Source of the DNA: Candidatus Magasanikiibacteriota bacterium
Lineage (GTDB): Bacteria; Patescibacteriota; Patescibacteriia; Magasanikbacterales; GWA2-37-8
Length of the DNA: 50,195 nt
NCBI GenBank assembly: GCA_009694865.1
Contig: SICD01000003.1
Coordinates: 1-50,195 of the forward strand
Direction: 5' to 3'
Numbering within the stretch: the stretch's first letter is position 1; the number at the start of each line of letters is the position of its first letter. The translations under genes were made by a program, and so were the position numbers. The notes under the pieces are model-generated. The model had not been told where the DNA came from and did no database searches. It was given only the letters and a program-made list of their open reading frames with translations. Of this stretch, positions 18,181-26,912 are shown one piece after another.

Positions 18181-20115
18181 TTGTTTGTGATTTTAAAACG
18201 AACAAAAAAACCAATCATTTCAACGACCGGACTTGATAAAAAATTAGTCGGCCGTCTCCGCTCTCGGATCCTGCCCGGACTCAAACAATTTAAATATCTC
18301 TCCGCTTTTCTTACGGCGCGAGAAAAACAAATTGTTCTTGGCGCGCTCGCAGTCATTATTATTACCAGTCTCGCCTGGGGTATATTATTTATCAAACATC
18401 ACCTGGTGAGCGGAGCCGGCCAGGGCGGCGCCTACTCCGAAGCGCTGGTCGGACAACCAAAATATCTTAATCCGCTATTCGCGAACGTGAGCGACATCGA
18501 CAGCGATCTCACCAGCCTTACCTATTCCGGTTTATTCGGATATGATGCCAACCAAAAACTGGTACCGATATTGGCAAAAAATATTACCACTAGCCCAGAC
18601 GGGAAAACGTATGACATCGAGATAAAAGACGGCGTAAAATGGGGAGATGGTGAAAATTTAACCGCTGATGATGTATTATTTACTTTTGAAACCGTTCAGA
18701 ACCCTGAAGTGGGCAGCCCGCTCTTTTCCAGCTTCCAAGGAATAAAAATAAAAAAAATCGACCAATCCACCATCCGTTTTACGCTTAAAGAACCCTTTGC
18801 TCCTTTTCTCCACAGTTTAACAGTAGGAATTCTACCCGAGCATCTCTGGGGAAACAACGCTCCGGGCGGACTAAAACTCGCCAAAAATAATTTGGAACCA
18901 ATGGGTACTGGAGCGTGGTTGTTTGACAAATTAACCAAAGATAACACGGGCACGATTACCAGTCTTTCTCTCAAACCAAACCCTTACTACGCGGGCACAA
19001 AAGCCCATTTTAATTTTCTTACTTTTAAATTTTTCAGCGATTTTGAAGGGGCTCTCGAAGCGCTCCGAAACCAAACGGTGCTGGCACTAAGCTTTGTGCC
19101 GGCGGAAGAAAAAGATAAACTTCCTCAAAAAAATTTCACCTTCTCCAATATCCATTTACCAGAATACACCGCGCTCTTTTTTAACAACTCACAGGCTCCC
19201 CTTTTAAAAAACGACGACTTGCGCGCCGCTTTACAAATTGGCATTGATAAGAATAGCTTAATAAAAACCGCCCTCCAAGGCGAAGGTGAGGTGGTGGATA
19301 ACCCTTTGTTAGGCTCCCTTAACACCACGGAATCATCAACCATACCCCTGGCTTTTGACGTGGCGGCGGGCAACGCGCTCTTAGATAAACATTGGGCACG
19401 AATCCAGCCGGAAGAATATTTTGCCTTGCGCCAAAAAGAAATAAACACCAATACCGCGCCCACCTCAACCGCTAATTCGGCCGGAACATCAACAACGAGT
19501 GCTGAAAAACTGCTGTCGACTGCGGAAACCAACGGGTTAATCCGGGCGGAAATGACACCTGATCAAGCATTTTTCCGCAAAACAAAAGATAACAAAACCA
19601 TACGGCTAAGCATCACCACGGTTGACACTTCCGACTACCTGGCGGTAGCAAAATTAATTGTACATTTTTGGCATGCTCTTGGCATTGCGGCTGATGTTGA
19701 GGTGGTAAGCCCCAGACAAATTGGGCGCGAAATTATTAAGCCTCGCGATTACGAAATTCTGTTGTATGGTGAAATTGTGGGAGCCGATCCTGATCCGTTT
19801 CCTTTCTGGCATTCTTCCCAAATAACTTTTCCGGGGCTTAACCTAAGCCTCTACGCTAATCGTAATGTCGATAAATGGCTCGAAGACGCCCGCGTAACGA
19901 ATGACGAAAGCAAACGCGCCGCGTTATACGCGAAATTTATCAAAGCGCTTGACACCGATCGGCCAGCCATTTTCTTATATTCACCCTACTCCACCCTTGT
20001 TACTAATGCCGCTCTTAAAGGCGTACGCTTGCCAAAAGATATCGTCTCGCCGACCGGACGCTTTGCAACCTTAGCGGAATGGTATTTGAATACCACCTGG
20101 CAGTGGCAGTGGTAA
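18181..20115 (+). CDS. ABC transporter substrate-binding protein, SBP_bac_5 (OppA/DppA-like)
   Basis: QPKYLNPLFANVSDIDSDLTSLTYSGLFGYDANQKLVPILAKNITTSPDGKTYDIEIKDGVKWGDGENLTADDVLFTFE; starts with TTG or a nearby GTG. Confidence 0.9.
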   Translation: MFVILKRTKKPIISTTGLDKKLVGRLRSRILPGLKQFKYLSAFLTAREKQIVLGALAVIIITSLAWGILFIKHHLVSGAGQGGAYSEALVGQPKYLNPLFANVSDIDSDLTSLTYSGLFGYDANQKLVPILAKNITTSPDGKTYDIEIKDGVKWGDGENLTADDVLFTFETVQNPEVGSPLFSSFQGIKIKKIDQSTIRFTLKEPFAPFLHSLTVGILPEHLWGNNAPGGLKLAKNNLEPMGTGAWLFDKLTKDNTGTITSLSLKPNPYYAGTKAHFNFLTFKFFSDFEGALEALRNQTVLALSFVPAEEKDKLPQKNFTFSNIHLPEYTALFFNNSQAPLLKNDDLRAALQIGIDKNSLIKTALQGEGEVVDNPLLGSLNTTESSTIPLAFDVAAGNALLDKHWARIQPEEYFALRQKEINTNTAPTSTANSAGTSTTSAEKLLSTAETNGLIRAEMTPDQAFFRKTKDNKTIRLSITTVDTSDYLAVAKLIVHFWHALGIAADVEVVSPRQIGREIIKPRDYEILLYGEIVGADPDPFPFWHSSQITFPGLNLSLYANRNVDKWLEDARVTNDESKRAALYAKFIKALDTDRPAIFLYSPYSTLVTNAALKGVRLPKDIVSPTGRFATLAEWYLNTTWQWQW

Positions 20116-20127
20116 CGTGACCTAGTT

Positions 20128-20218
20128 TATAAAGTTATCAAGTTATAAAGTTCTCAGATTGATAAATGCCACGAGCCTCGTTCGCACTTTATAAACTTTA
20201 TAACTTTACAAACTTGTA
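20128..20218. repeat. AT-rich imperfect inverted repeat (AAGTTATAAAGTT type)
   Basis: agtttataaagttatcaagttataaagttctc ... actttataaactttataactttacaaacttgtaact. Confidence 0.75.
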
Positions 20219-20226
20219 ACTATCAC

Positions 20227-20340
20227 GGGGACGTGGCGGAATTGGTATACCCCGTCATCCGACGGGGCAGGCGCGTACGTCTCAGAAGCGTGGGGCATGC
20301 GCCCCACGCCCGGCGGATGCCGGGCGTATGGAGACAGCGT
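20227..20340 (+). pseudogene. tRNA-Leu-derived relic interrupted by two GC-rich hairpin insertions
   Basis: Segments GTGGCGGAATTGGTATAC, GCGTACGTCTCAGAAGCG and TATGGAG are identical to tRNA-Leu(CAG) at 20376, separated by 22-nt and 36-nt palindromic inserts; no T-arm or 3' acceptor. Confidence 0.75.
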
Positions 20341-20375
20341 GAATGATTATATTTTTACAAACAATTTAAAAATTA

Positions 20376-20457
20376 GGGCGAGTGGCGGAATTGGTATACG
20401 CGTACGTCTCAGAAGCGTATGGAGCAATCCTTGAGGGTTCGAGTCCCTCTTCGCCCA
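20376..20457 (+). tRNA. tRNA-Leu (anticodon CAG)
   Basis: GGGCGAG acceptor, anticodon loop CTCAGAA, long variable arm, T-arm GAGGGTTCGAGTCCCTC. Confidence 0.9.
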
Positions 20458-20504
20458 CATATCTTAAATTATTTATTTTTAATTTCTTCTCGTAAGAAAA
20501 ATTT

Positions 20505-22343
20505 ATGTTAATTCCATCAGTACCCATCCCCGAGCGCAACCTGCCATCGCGCGAACGCCGTCGTTATGGCGCCGCTACTACTCGTCGCGCCGCTTCACCG
20601 AGCCATTCCGCGCCACACTCACATCACGCCACGCCACATCTTTCGGCAACTTCCGCGACTACCGTTCCCACTCTTGGCGCTGGATTAAAACTCCGCGTCG
20701 CCGTCCTCGGCGGCTTGGAGGAAGTGGGCCGCAATTGCACCTTATTTGAATATGGTGATGATATTATTATCGTTGATATGGGTTTGCAATTCCCCGAGGA
20801 AGACATGCCCGGAATCGATTACATCATTCCAAACATGAACTATCTCAAAGGTAAAGAAAAAAATATCCGCGGCGTCATTATTACCCACGGCCACTACGAT
20901 CACATCGGTGGCATTCCCCATATTATTCCCAATCTTGGCTACCCGCCCATTTACGCTCTTCCCATCACCAACGCCATCATTAAAAAACGACAGGATGATT
21001 ATAAAGGGCTACGTCCGCTGAATATTAACAACGTCAAAATTGATGATAAATTACAATTAGGAAAATTTTCAATCGAATTTTTCCACGTCAACCACAACAT
21101 CCCCGATTCCATGGGAATTGTGGTGCGCACCCCAGAAGGTGTCGTTATTCACACTGGCGATTGGAAATTTGACTACCAACCAGTTGGTGAAGCTCCGGCT
21201 GATTTGCAAAAGCTCGCCAAAATTGGCAGTGAAGGCGTGCTCGCGCTCATGAGCGACTCCACCAACGCCGCCCAAACCGGCCACCAAATGTCGGAAACGG
21301 AAATCGGCATCAACCTCGAAGAGCTCATCGCGAAAGCCCCCGGTCGCATTATCATTGGCGCTTTTTCATCGCTATTTTCCCGTATTAAACAACTCATTGA
21401 ATTCTCGGAAAAACTCGGCAAGGTGGTGGCCATTGGCGGTTACAGCATGAAAACCAACGTGGAAATTGCCAAAGAACTGGGCTACATGAAATTCAATCCC
21501 AAAACAATTGTTGATTTACGCAACATCGATAAATACCCACCCAATAAAGTGGTGATAATTTGCAGTGGCGCCCAAGGCGAAAAAAACGCGACCTTGATGA
21601 GAATAGCGAGCGGCGAACACCGCGATATTAAGATGATTGCGAGTGACACGGTGGTGTTCTCTTCATCCGTTATTCCGGGCAATGAGCGCACCATCCAACG
21701 ACTCAAAGACACCCTCTTCCGCAAAGTCGCTGAAGTTGTTCATAACGAAATGATGGATGTGCACGCTGGTGGCCACGCCAAAGCAGACGACATTAAACTC
21801 ATGATCCGCCTCCTCAACCCCAAATACTTCATTCCCCAACACGGCAACCACTTTATGTTGCGCTACAACGGCCGTATTGCTACCAGTATGGGCATGGCGA
21901 AAGAAAATGTTTTTATTGCCGATAACGGCCAAGTAATGGAATTCCAAAAAGGCATGGGCGTTCTCACCAAAGAAAAACTCACCACCGATTATGTATTCGT
22001 GGATGGCCTCGGCGTGAGCGACGAAACCAACGTTGTTCTGCGTGACCGCCAAGTCTTGGCCGAAGATGGCATGGTAGTTATTATCGCGACAGTTGATTCT
22101 AAAACCGGCAAACTAATTCAGAACCCCGATATCATCTCCCGCGGCTTTGTCTTCCTTAAATCCAACAAAGAACTCATCGAAGACCTACGCCACCGAATCA
22201 AAAAAATGGTCATCGAATCCGACCCCCTCAACTGGGCGGATACGAACTACATTAGAAATAAAATTCGCGACTACGTGGGACAGTTCTTGTTTACGAAGAC
22301 GGAAAAGAGACCGATGATTTTACCGGTGGTAATTGAGGTTTAG
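20505..22343 (+). CDS. rnj: Ribonuclease J
   Basis: VAVLGGLEEVGRNCTLFEYGDDIIIVDMGLQFPEEDMPGIDYIIPNMNYL, ITHGHYDHIGGIPHI; low-complexity S/H/A/R-rich N-terminal extension. Confidence 0.95.
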   Translation: MLIPSVPIPERNLPSRERRRYGAATTRRAASPSHSAPHSHHATPHLSATSATTVPTLGAGLKLRVAVLGGLEEVGRNCTLFEYGDDIIIVDMGLQFPEEDMPGIDYIIPNMNYLKGKEKNIRGVIITHGHYDHIGGIPHIIPNLGYPPIYALPITNAIIKKRQDDYKGLRPLNINNVKIDDKLQLGKFSIEFFHVNHNIPDSMGIVVRTPEGVVIHTGDWKFDYQPVGEAPADLQKLAKIGSEGVLALMSDSTNAAQTGHQMSETEIGINLEELIAKAPGRIIIGAFSSLFSRIKQLIEFSEKLGKVVAIGGYSMKTNVEIAKELGYMKFNPKTIVDLRNIDKYPPNKVVIICSGAQGEKNATLMRIASGEHRDIKMIASDTVVFSSSVIPGNERTIQRLKDTLFRKVAEVVHNEMMDVHAGGHAKADDIKLMIRLLNPKYFIPQHGNHFMLRYNGRIATSMGMAKENVFIADNGQVMEFQKGMGVLTKEKLTTDYVFVDGLGVSDETNVVLRDRQVLAEDGMVVIIATVDSKTGKLIQNPDIISRGFVFLKSNKELIEDLRHRIKKMVIESDPLNWADTNYIRNKIRDYVGQFLFTKTEKRPMILPVVIEV

Positions 22344-22462
22344 ACCGACGTGCCTCGCCGAAGCCCACATGCGAAGGCGGGTGATTAAGGTGTGGGCGTG
22401 AATCAATAACTCAACCCGTACAAACATACTGGTGGAATTATTATTTTTATTCTCTACGCGAT

Positions 22463-23779
22463 ATGCGGAAACACATTGAAACTATCGCGCTTGCAGCGCT
22501 TATAGGAGGATGCGGTGTGCCCAGCACGCCAGAACAACCTATAAAACCACAGACTAACACTTCTGTTTATGAACATAAAAAAACAGTAGAAGAGAAAATA
22601 AAAAAAAATTATGAGAAAATTCTCGAGAATTACGAAAACTTGCGATCAACCAAAAAACGCCTCCAAGAAATTAAATTCACTACCGCCCAAGGAGAAGAGA
22701 CAGATGGGTTAAAAATGGTAGTGGGCATTCTCAATAAAGGATACGACCCTACAGGTGATAGTGACGCCTTGAAAAAACTTACTAATGATTATTTGCCCGG
22801 TGAAGATCCAAAAAATACATACATGCTTCGGGTGGCGCATGCTCTATGGGTAGAATCTCAAAATCTAGTTCCATGGTCTTTAAAAGATTACTCTTCCGAA
22901 CAGGTTGAACAGATGCTGCATGTCCCGGTTCGTGATGAAAAAGGGGAAATACGGATCGACGTTCGCCCCACCATGCCACTAAAAGATAAACAGGGGCACG
23001 ACTATTCTGAAGAGTGGGGTTTTCTTGAAAAGGAGACTGAATACAAGGCATATCCTCTTGCTCACAAGCTTATAGCTCATGATCAAAAAACAACGTTATA
23101 TAACATGATTAGGTGGTTAAAATCCAATGTCTTCCATGCTTATACTAATCAGGATGGCACTTCCTGGGACTGGGATCATTACGCTGACGGCAGACAACCC
23201 GATCCCTTAAAGCAGACGCTACTCAACGGAAAAGCACAATGGTTACCAGCCAATCTTGAACGTTATTTTGAAGAACGAATTTCAGGCTGTCATGAACCTG
23301 TTTTAGTGTTAGCAAACATGGCACGCTCATTAAACATCCCCGTAATGAATATCAACGTAGAAGGTCACGGTATAACGTACCTCCCTACCGAGGATCGATT
23401 TGTTCATGGTGATCATCTTTCCAACCACCCTATGGTTCCAACAGACTTGGTCCCTTTAACGCGAGCAGGTATAGCTGGTATAAAAGACGAGCCAATGCTT
23501 TTTGAAGAACAAAAAAGATTAGTGTTAGCACGCTTCAATAACGATATAACGGCTACAAATATAATTATGAGCTCTGAGATGAATAGAAAACAAAACAGTT
23601 TAGAGGTTCATACAAATGTAAATGGGTTGCCGAGCGACGAGGTGACAGCTGCCATACAAAAAGAGTTGCCACAATATGGATTAATTGCTAATAACAATAC
23701 TTATCGTTTGCAAGCTACATCCCTTTACCCAATTAGAACTCTAGAAGAGTTAAAAAAACCCGATTCAAACATTTGGTAA
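22463..23779 (+). CDS. Lipoprotein with a putative transglutaminase-like Cys/His/Asp region
   Basis: Lipobox LIGGC; SGCHEPVLVLANMARSLNIPVMNINVEGHGITYLPTEDRFVHGDH. Confidence 0.6.
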   Translation: MRKHIETIALAALIGGCGVPSTPEQPIKPQTNTSVYEHKKTVEEKIKKNYEKILENYENLRSTKKRLQEIKFTTAQGEETDGLKMVVGILNKGYDPTGDSDALKKLTNDYLPGEDPKNTYMLRVAHALWVESQNLVPWSLKDYSSEQVEQMLHVPVRDEKGEIRIDVRPTMPLKDKQGHDYSEEWGFLEKETEYKAYPLAHKLIAHDQKTTLYNMIRWLKSNVFHAYTNQDGTSWDWDHYADGRQPDPLKQTLLNGKAQWLPANLERYFEERISGCHEPVLVLANMARSLNIPVMNINVEGHGITYLPTEDRFVHGDHLSNHPMVPTDLVPLTRAGIAGIKDEPMLFEEQKRLVLARFNNDITATNIIMSSEMNRKQNSLEVHTNVNGLPSDEVTAAIQKELPQYGLIANNNTYRLQATSLYPIRTLEELKKPDSNIW

Positions 23780-23811
23780 GGATACATTAATTTTTTCTAC
23801 AATAAATTCCT

Positions 23812-24498
23812 ATGCAAAAAATATTTCTCGTCATGCTTGGCACTTTACTCCTGGCTGGAGCCGGGTGTAGTCGCCCAGCTACTCTAGCAACAGAAGATAA
23901 GGAGACAACCATAACTCCAACCCAACAAGTTGTTGCTCCAGTAAACCAACCAACAGAAAAAAACTGTGCTAACCTAGGCACGGGATGGAAATTATTTATA
24001 AGCAAGAAGCCTCGTTTGTCTTTTTGTTACCCGACTATTTGGGGTGTCCCAAAACCAGAAGAAACGACCATTAGCCCATCAGCTCGTCTAGGTACCGCCT
24101 GGCATATTAGCTTTAATACAAAAAGCGAAACCCCTCTCATTAGTATTTTTACCTCTAATTTTCAAAAGCTCGGAGATTCTGACGTGCCATCCTATTGTTG
24201 GGGCTGTATTAACCTAGCAAAGGACGAAACAGACATTCAGAAGGATCTTCTACAAGGATACTACAAACTTGGGGGAGAAAATGTGAGCTTGGAAGTTAAA
24301 AAATTAACTATCGATACCGCGCCTGCTTTAAAAACCAAAAGTAATTTTGTCTCTTGGCTTAGTCGGGATAAAATGAGTATTGTGGAGTGGTTTATTCCTC
24401 AAGCACGTTTGGGTGAGCAGACATATAATGTTGTAGTGTCGAGCGACCAAAAACAAGAGGCTGATACAGAACTATTGATAAATTCATTGGACCTATAA
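23812..24498 (+). CDS. Hypothetical lipoprotein
   Basis: MQKIFLVMLGTLLLAGAGCSRPA lipobox. Confidence 0.75.
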   Translation: MQKIFLVMLGTLLLAGAGCSRPATLATEDKETTITPTQQVVAPVNQPTEKNCANLGTGWKLFISKKPRLSFCYPTIWGVPKPEETTISPSARLGTAWHISFNTKSETPLISIFTSNFQKLGDSDVPSYCWGCINLAKDETDIQKDLLQGYYKLGGENVSLEVKKLTIDTAPALKTKSNFVSWLSRDKMSIVEWFIPQARLGEQTYNVVVSSDQKQEADTELLINSLDL

Positions 24499-24510
24499 TT
24501 TCTAGAACAT

Positions 24511-24542
24511 AAAAAATCCGAACAATTAAGCTCGGATTTTTT
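24511..24542. terminator. Bidirectional intrinsic terminator
   Basis: aaaaaatccga-acaattaagc-tcggattttttatt. Confidence 0.85.
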
Positions 24543-24653
24543 ATTCTCTCACCGCTCTCGCTCGAATTCCAAAAAAATTGGAACCCCAGCGAGTTGGAGC
24601 GATAAGAAATTTTGTTGCCTCCACGTCGCCCCCGGTCTTCCGAAGCCTCCCCG

Positions 24654-24965
24654 CTACGCCGCTGGTCGCCGACTCTTCGGCAGATCGCGATAGTGTATGC
24701 GAATTCGCGACAGCTTGATGGTCAGACGAACGTCTTTTAGCGCCGGTAGGTTGTACCAACGGTCCATGAGGCACATGAACGCGCCTCCAAACGCCAAGAG
24801 GTACAGCAGGGTGAGCGGAGCCTGCCAGCGCGGGCCATACCACTCAAAATCGAGTGAAAAAGCCACGACCGCGCCGCCGGTGAGCGACAACAGAGTCGCG
24901 AGAAAGGCCCCCCACCCTCCCACAAGCAGGCGCTCTTTCGTGGAACGAAACCAAAATTCTTCCAT
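24654..24965 (-). CDS. Small GC-rich membrane protein, hypothetical
   Basis: 103 aa with hydrophobic segments; SD AGGGAGGAG 6 nt before ATG; TTGACC-N17-TATAAC promoter. Confidence 0.65.
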   Translation of the reverse strand: MEEFWFRSTKERLLVGGWGAFLATLLSLTGGAVVAFSLDFEWYGPRWQAPLTLLYLLAFGGAFMCLMDRWYNLPALKDVRLTIKLSRIRIHYRDLPKSRRPAA

Positions 24966-24996
24966 TGGCTCCTCCCTTTAGGTTGGTGTGCTTAAA

Positions 24997-25025
24997 GTTA
25001 TAACAAACGTCCCGACTTTGGTCAA
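24997..25025 (-). promoter_or_regulatory. Promoter of the 24965 gene
   Basis: Minus strand TTGACC-N17-TATAAC. Confidence 0.7.
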
Positions 25026-25039
25026 CCAACTACCGCTGG

Positions 25040-25068
25040 TTGACAAAACAATTTAAACATGGTATAAA
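25040..25068 (+). promoter_or_regulatory. rnpB promoter
   Basis: TTGACA-N17-TATAAA, 5 nt before the inferred RNA 5' end. Confidence 0.8.
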
Positions 25069-25073
25069 ACCCC

Positions 25074-25565
25074 TGTTCATTACAGGTAATCGAGCCGCAA
25101 TTGCGGCTAGGAAAGTCCGAACACCCCCAGTTTTTATTTCGCTACCTACTGGGAAAAGGATAGTGGGCAACACCCACCGTTCCGATGGCAACATCGGAAA
25201 AGGGACAGTGGCACAGAGACAATACTACTGCGCCTCGCCGTAGCTTTAGCGGAGGCGGGAAAACCCCGCCTACGCCAAGGCTTCGGCGAGGCAAAGGAAA
25301 GGTGAAAAGTGTATGGGAGTTGTGGCCCTCGAGACCACAGCTACGATACTCCGCCCTGGAGCAATCCTTGGCGTGTGCTAAACCCTATCTGGTGCAAGAG
25401 CAGCGTCTCTCGGAGTTATTCTGAGATTCGAAAAGTTCGCTCGCTACGCCTTGCCAAAATTTTAGGACGGCGGCAAGGCTGACCCCACGAGCAATCGTGA
25501 GGCTAGATAAATGATTACCATCCCGAATAACTCGGGAAACAAAATTCGGCTTATCGCAATGAACA
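25074..25565 (+). ncRNA. rnpB: RNase P RNA (bacterial type A)
   Basis: P1 TGTTCATT/AATGAACA; AGGAAAGTCCGAACAC; ACAGTGGCACAGAGACAATAC; TGGAGCAATCC; GCTAGATAAATGATTACC; ACAAAATTCGGCTTAT. Confidence 0.93.
25232..25292. repeat. Palindromic element in the P12 position of RNase P RNA
   Basis: GCCTCGCCGtAGCtTTaGCGgAGGCGGG-aaaa-CCCCGCCTaCGCcAAgGCTtCGGCGAGGC. Confidence 0.85.
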
Positions 25566-25568
25566 AAA

Positions 25569-25597
25569 AACACCGCCCGCAAGGGTGGTGTTTTGTT
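25569..25597 (+). terminator. rnpB terminator
   Basis: aacaccgccc-gcaa-gggtggtgttttgttt. Confidence 0.8.
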
Positions 25598-25621
25598 TCT
25601 AATTCCTGCCGGCAGACTGGT

Positions 25622-26086
25622 TTATTTCCTAACTTCCTTCACTATCCTCGCCGTCTGTAGCGCCGCCTCGGATGCTTCACCCCCAACATGGAGCCGAGCC
25701 ATCGCTTGTTCTGCGTTCTCGGTCGTCACCACCCCAAACCCCACCGGCAACCCGTAATCCATCATCACCCGAAGCACACCATCACTAACCATTTTGCACA
25801 CATAATCAAAATGCGGGGTATCGCCGCGAATCACCACACCAATCGCCACCAGACAATCAAACTTCTTGGTCTCGGCCAACGCTTTCAACACCACCGGAAT
25901 TTCCACGCTACCAGCCACGCGATGAACACTAATTTTATTCACCAGCACTCCATACTCACTTAGCTTGTTCCCAGCACTCTTTAAAAGCTCCTCTGTTATA
26001 TCACGATTAAACTGCGCCACCACAATACCAACGCGATACTTTTTGGCATCGAAAATTTTAAAATCTGCTTTAGTTGATTGCTGCAT
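25622..26086 (-). CDS. ribH: 6,7-dimethyl-8-ribityllumazine synthase
   Basis: VGIVVAQFNRDITEELLKSA, VAGSVEIPVVLKALAETKKFDCLVAIGVVIRGDTPHFDYV, GFGVVTTENAEQAMAR. Confidence 0.95.
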   Translation of the reverse strand: MQQSTKADFKIFDAKKYRVGIVVAQFNRDITEELLKSAGNKLSEYGVLVNKISVHRVAGSVEIPVVLKALAETKKFDCLVAIGVVIRGDTPHFDYVCKMVSDGVLRVMMDYGLPVGFGVVTTENAEQAMARLHVGGEASEAALQTARIVKEVRK

Positions 26087-26100
26087 ATAAACTTTTATTT

Positions 26101-26190
26101 GTCATTTCGAATCCCCGTCGCAGGGGTGAGAAATCTCTGGCTCACTCAATCGTTGGTTGAGCCAGAGATCCCTCCTGTGGTCGGGATGAC
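26101..26190. repeat. GTCAT...ATGAC palindromic element
   Basis: gtcatttcgaatccccgtcgcaggggtgagaaatctctggctcactcaatcgttggttgagccagagatccctcc...cgggatgac. Confidence 0.82.
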
Positions 26191-26212
26191 AAGTGAAAAA
26201 TAATATAACAAT

Positions 26213-26788
26213 TTAACCATTTGACAATTTAGCAATATACTTCCCCACCACATCAAACTCCAAATTCACCAAATTCCCCACTCGCTTTTCCCCCATCGTC
26301 GTCCCTTTGAGCGTATACGGGATGAACGCCGCCGAAAACCAATTCGTGCCCACATCGACGACAGTCAAACTAATGCCGTCAACCGCAATCGACCCTTTCT
26401 CAACCAGAAATTTACTGTATTGTTTAGGGAAATGAACTCTGAACTCTGAACTCTGAACTCTGAACTTAGTTATCTCCCCCACCGCATCCACATGCCCCTG
26501 CACAATATGCCCATCCAAAAAATCAATTGGCCGAAGCGAACGCTCTAGATTAACTTTTTTTGGAACCTGATGCCCAAACGTCGTCCGCTTAAGCGTCTCT
26601 TCCATCAATTGTGTTTGATAAAAACCCTTCCCAACTTTCGTCACCGTCAAACACACCCCATCCGTCGCCACAGAATCTCCCGGTTTGAGTTTCCATTTTG
26701 CCGGCGTCGCAATTGTCAAAACCAATGAACCATTTTTGTGTTCATACTTTTTGACCACCGCAACTGATTGGATGATACCGGTAAACAT
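26213..26788 (-). CDS. ribE: Riboflavin synthase, alpha subunit
   Basis: MFTGIIQSVAVVKK..., GDSVATDGVCLTVT, DGHIVQGHVDAVGEI, GSIAVDGISLTVVDV. Confidence 0.95.
   Translation of the reverse strand: MFTGIIQSVAVVKKYEHKNGSLVLTIATPAKWKLKPGDSVATDGVCLTVTKVGKGFYQTQLMEETLKRTTFGHQVPKKVNLERSLRPIDFLDGHIVQGHVDAVGEITKFRVQSSEFRVHFPKQYSKFLVEKGSIAVDGISLTVVDVGTNWFSAAFIPYTLKGTTMGEKRVGNLVNLEFDVVGKYIAKLSNG
26433..26467. repeat. 7-bp tandem repeat (TGAACTC x5) inside ribE
   Basis: tgaactctgaactctgaactctgaactctgaactt; encodes KFRVQSSEFRVHF. Confidence 0.9.
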
Positions 26789-26811
26789 ACATTGAGCTTG
26801 GCCATTTTGTT

Positions 26812-26912
26812 GTCATTCTGAGTGAAACGAAGAATCTAGTTGGCTGGCGTTGATAATGAACTAGATCCTTCGCGGAGTTTATACTGAGTGGAGCGAATGT
26901 GCTCAGGATGAC
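26812..26912. repeat. GTCAT...ATGAC palindromic element
   Basis: gtcattctgagtgaaacgaagaatctagttggc...aactagatccttcgcgg...gctcaggatgac. Confidence 0.82.

Noticed and set aside
20227-20340. Intron-containing or split tRNA-Leu
   Set aside because: Two separate palindromic inserts, no group I core seen, and the T-arm and acceptor 3' strand are missing; a relic is more likely.
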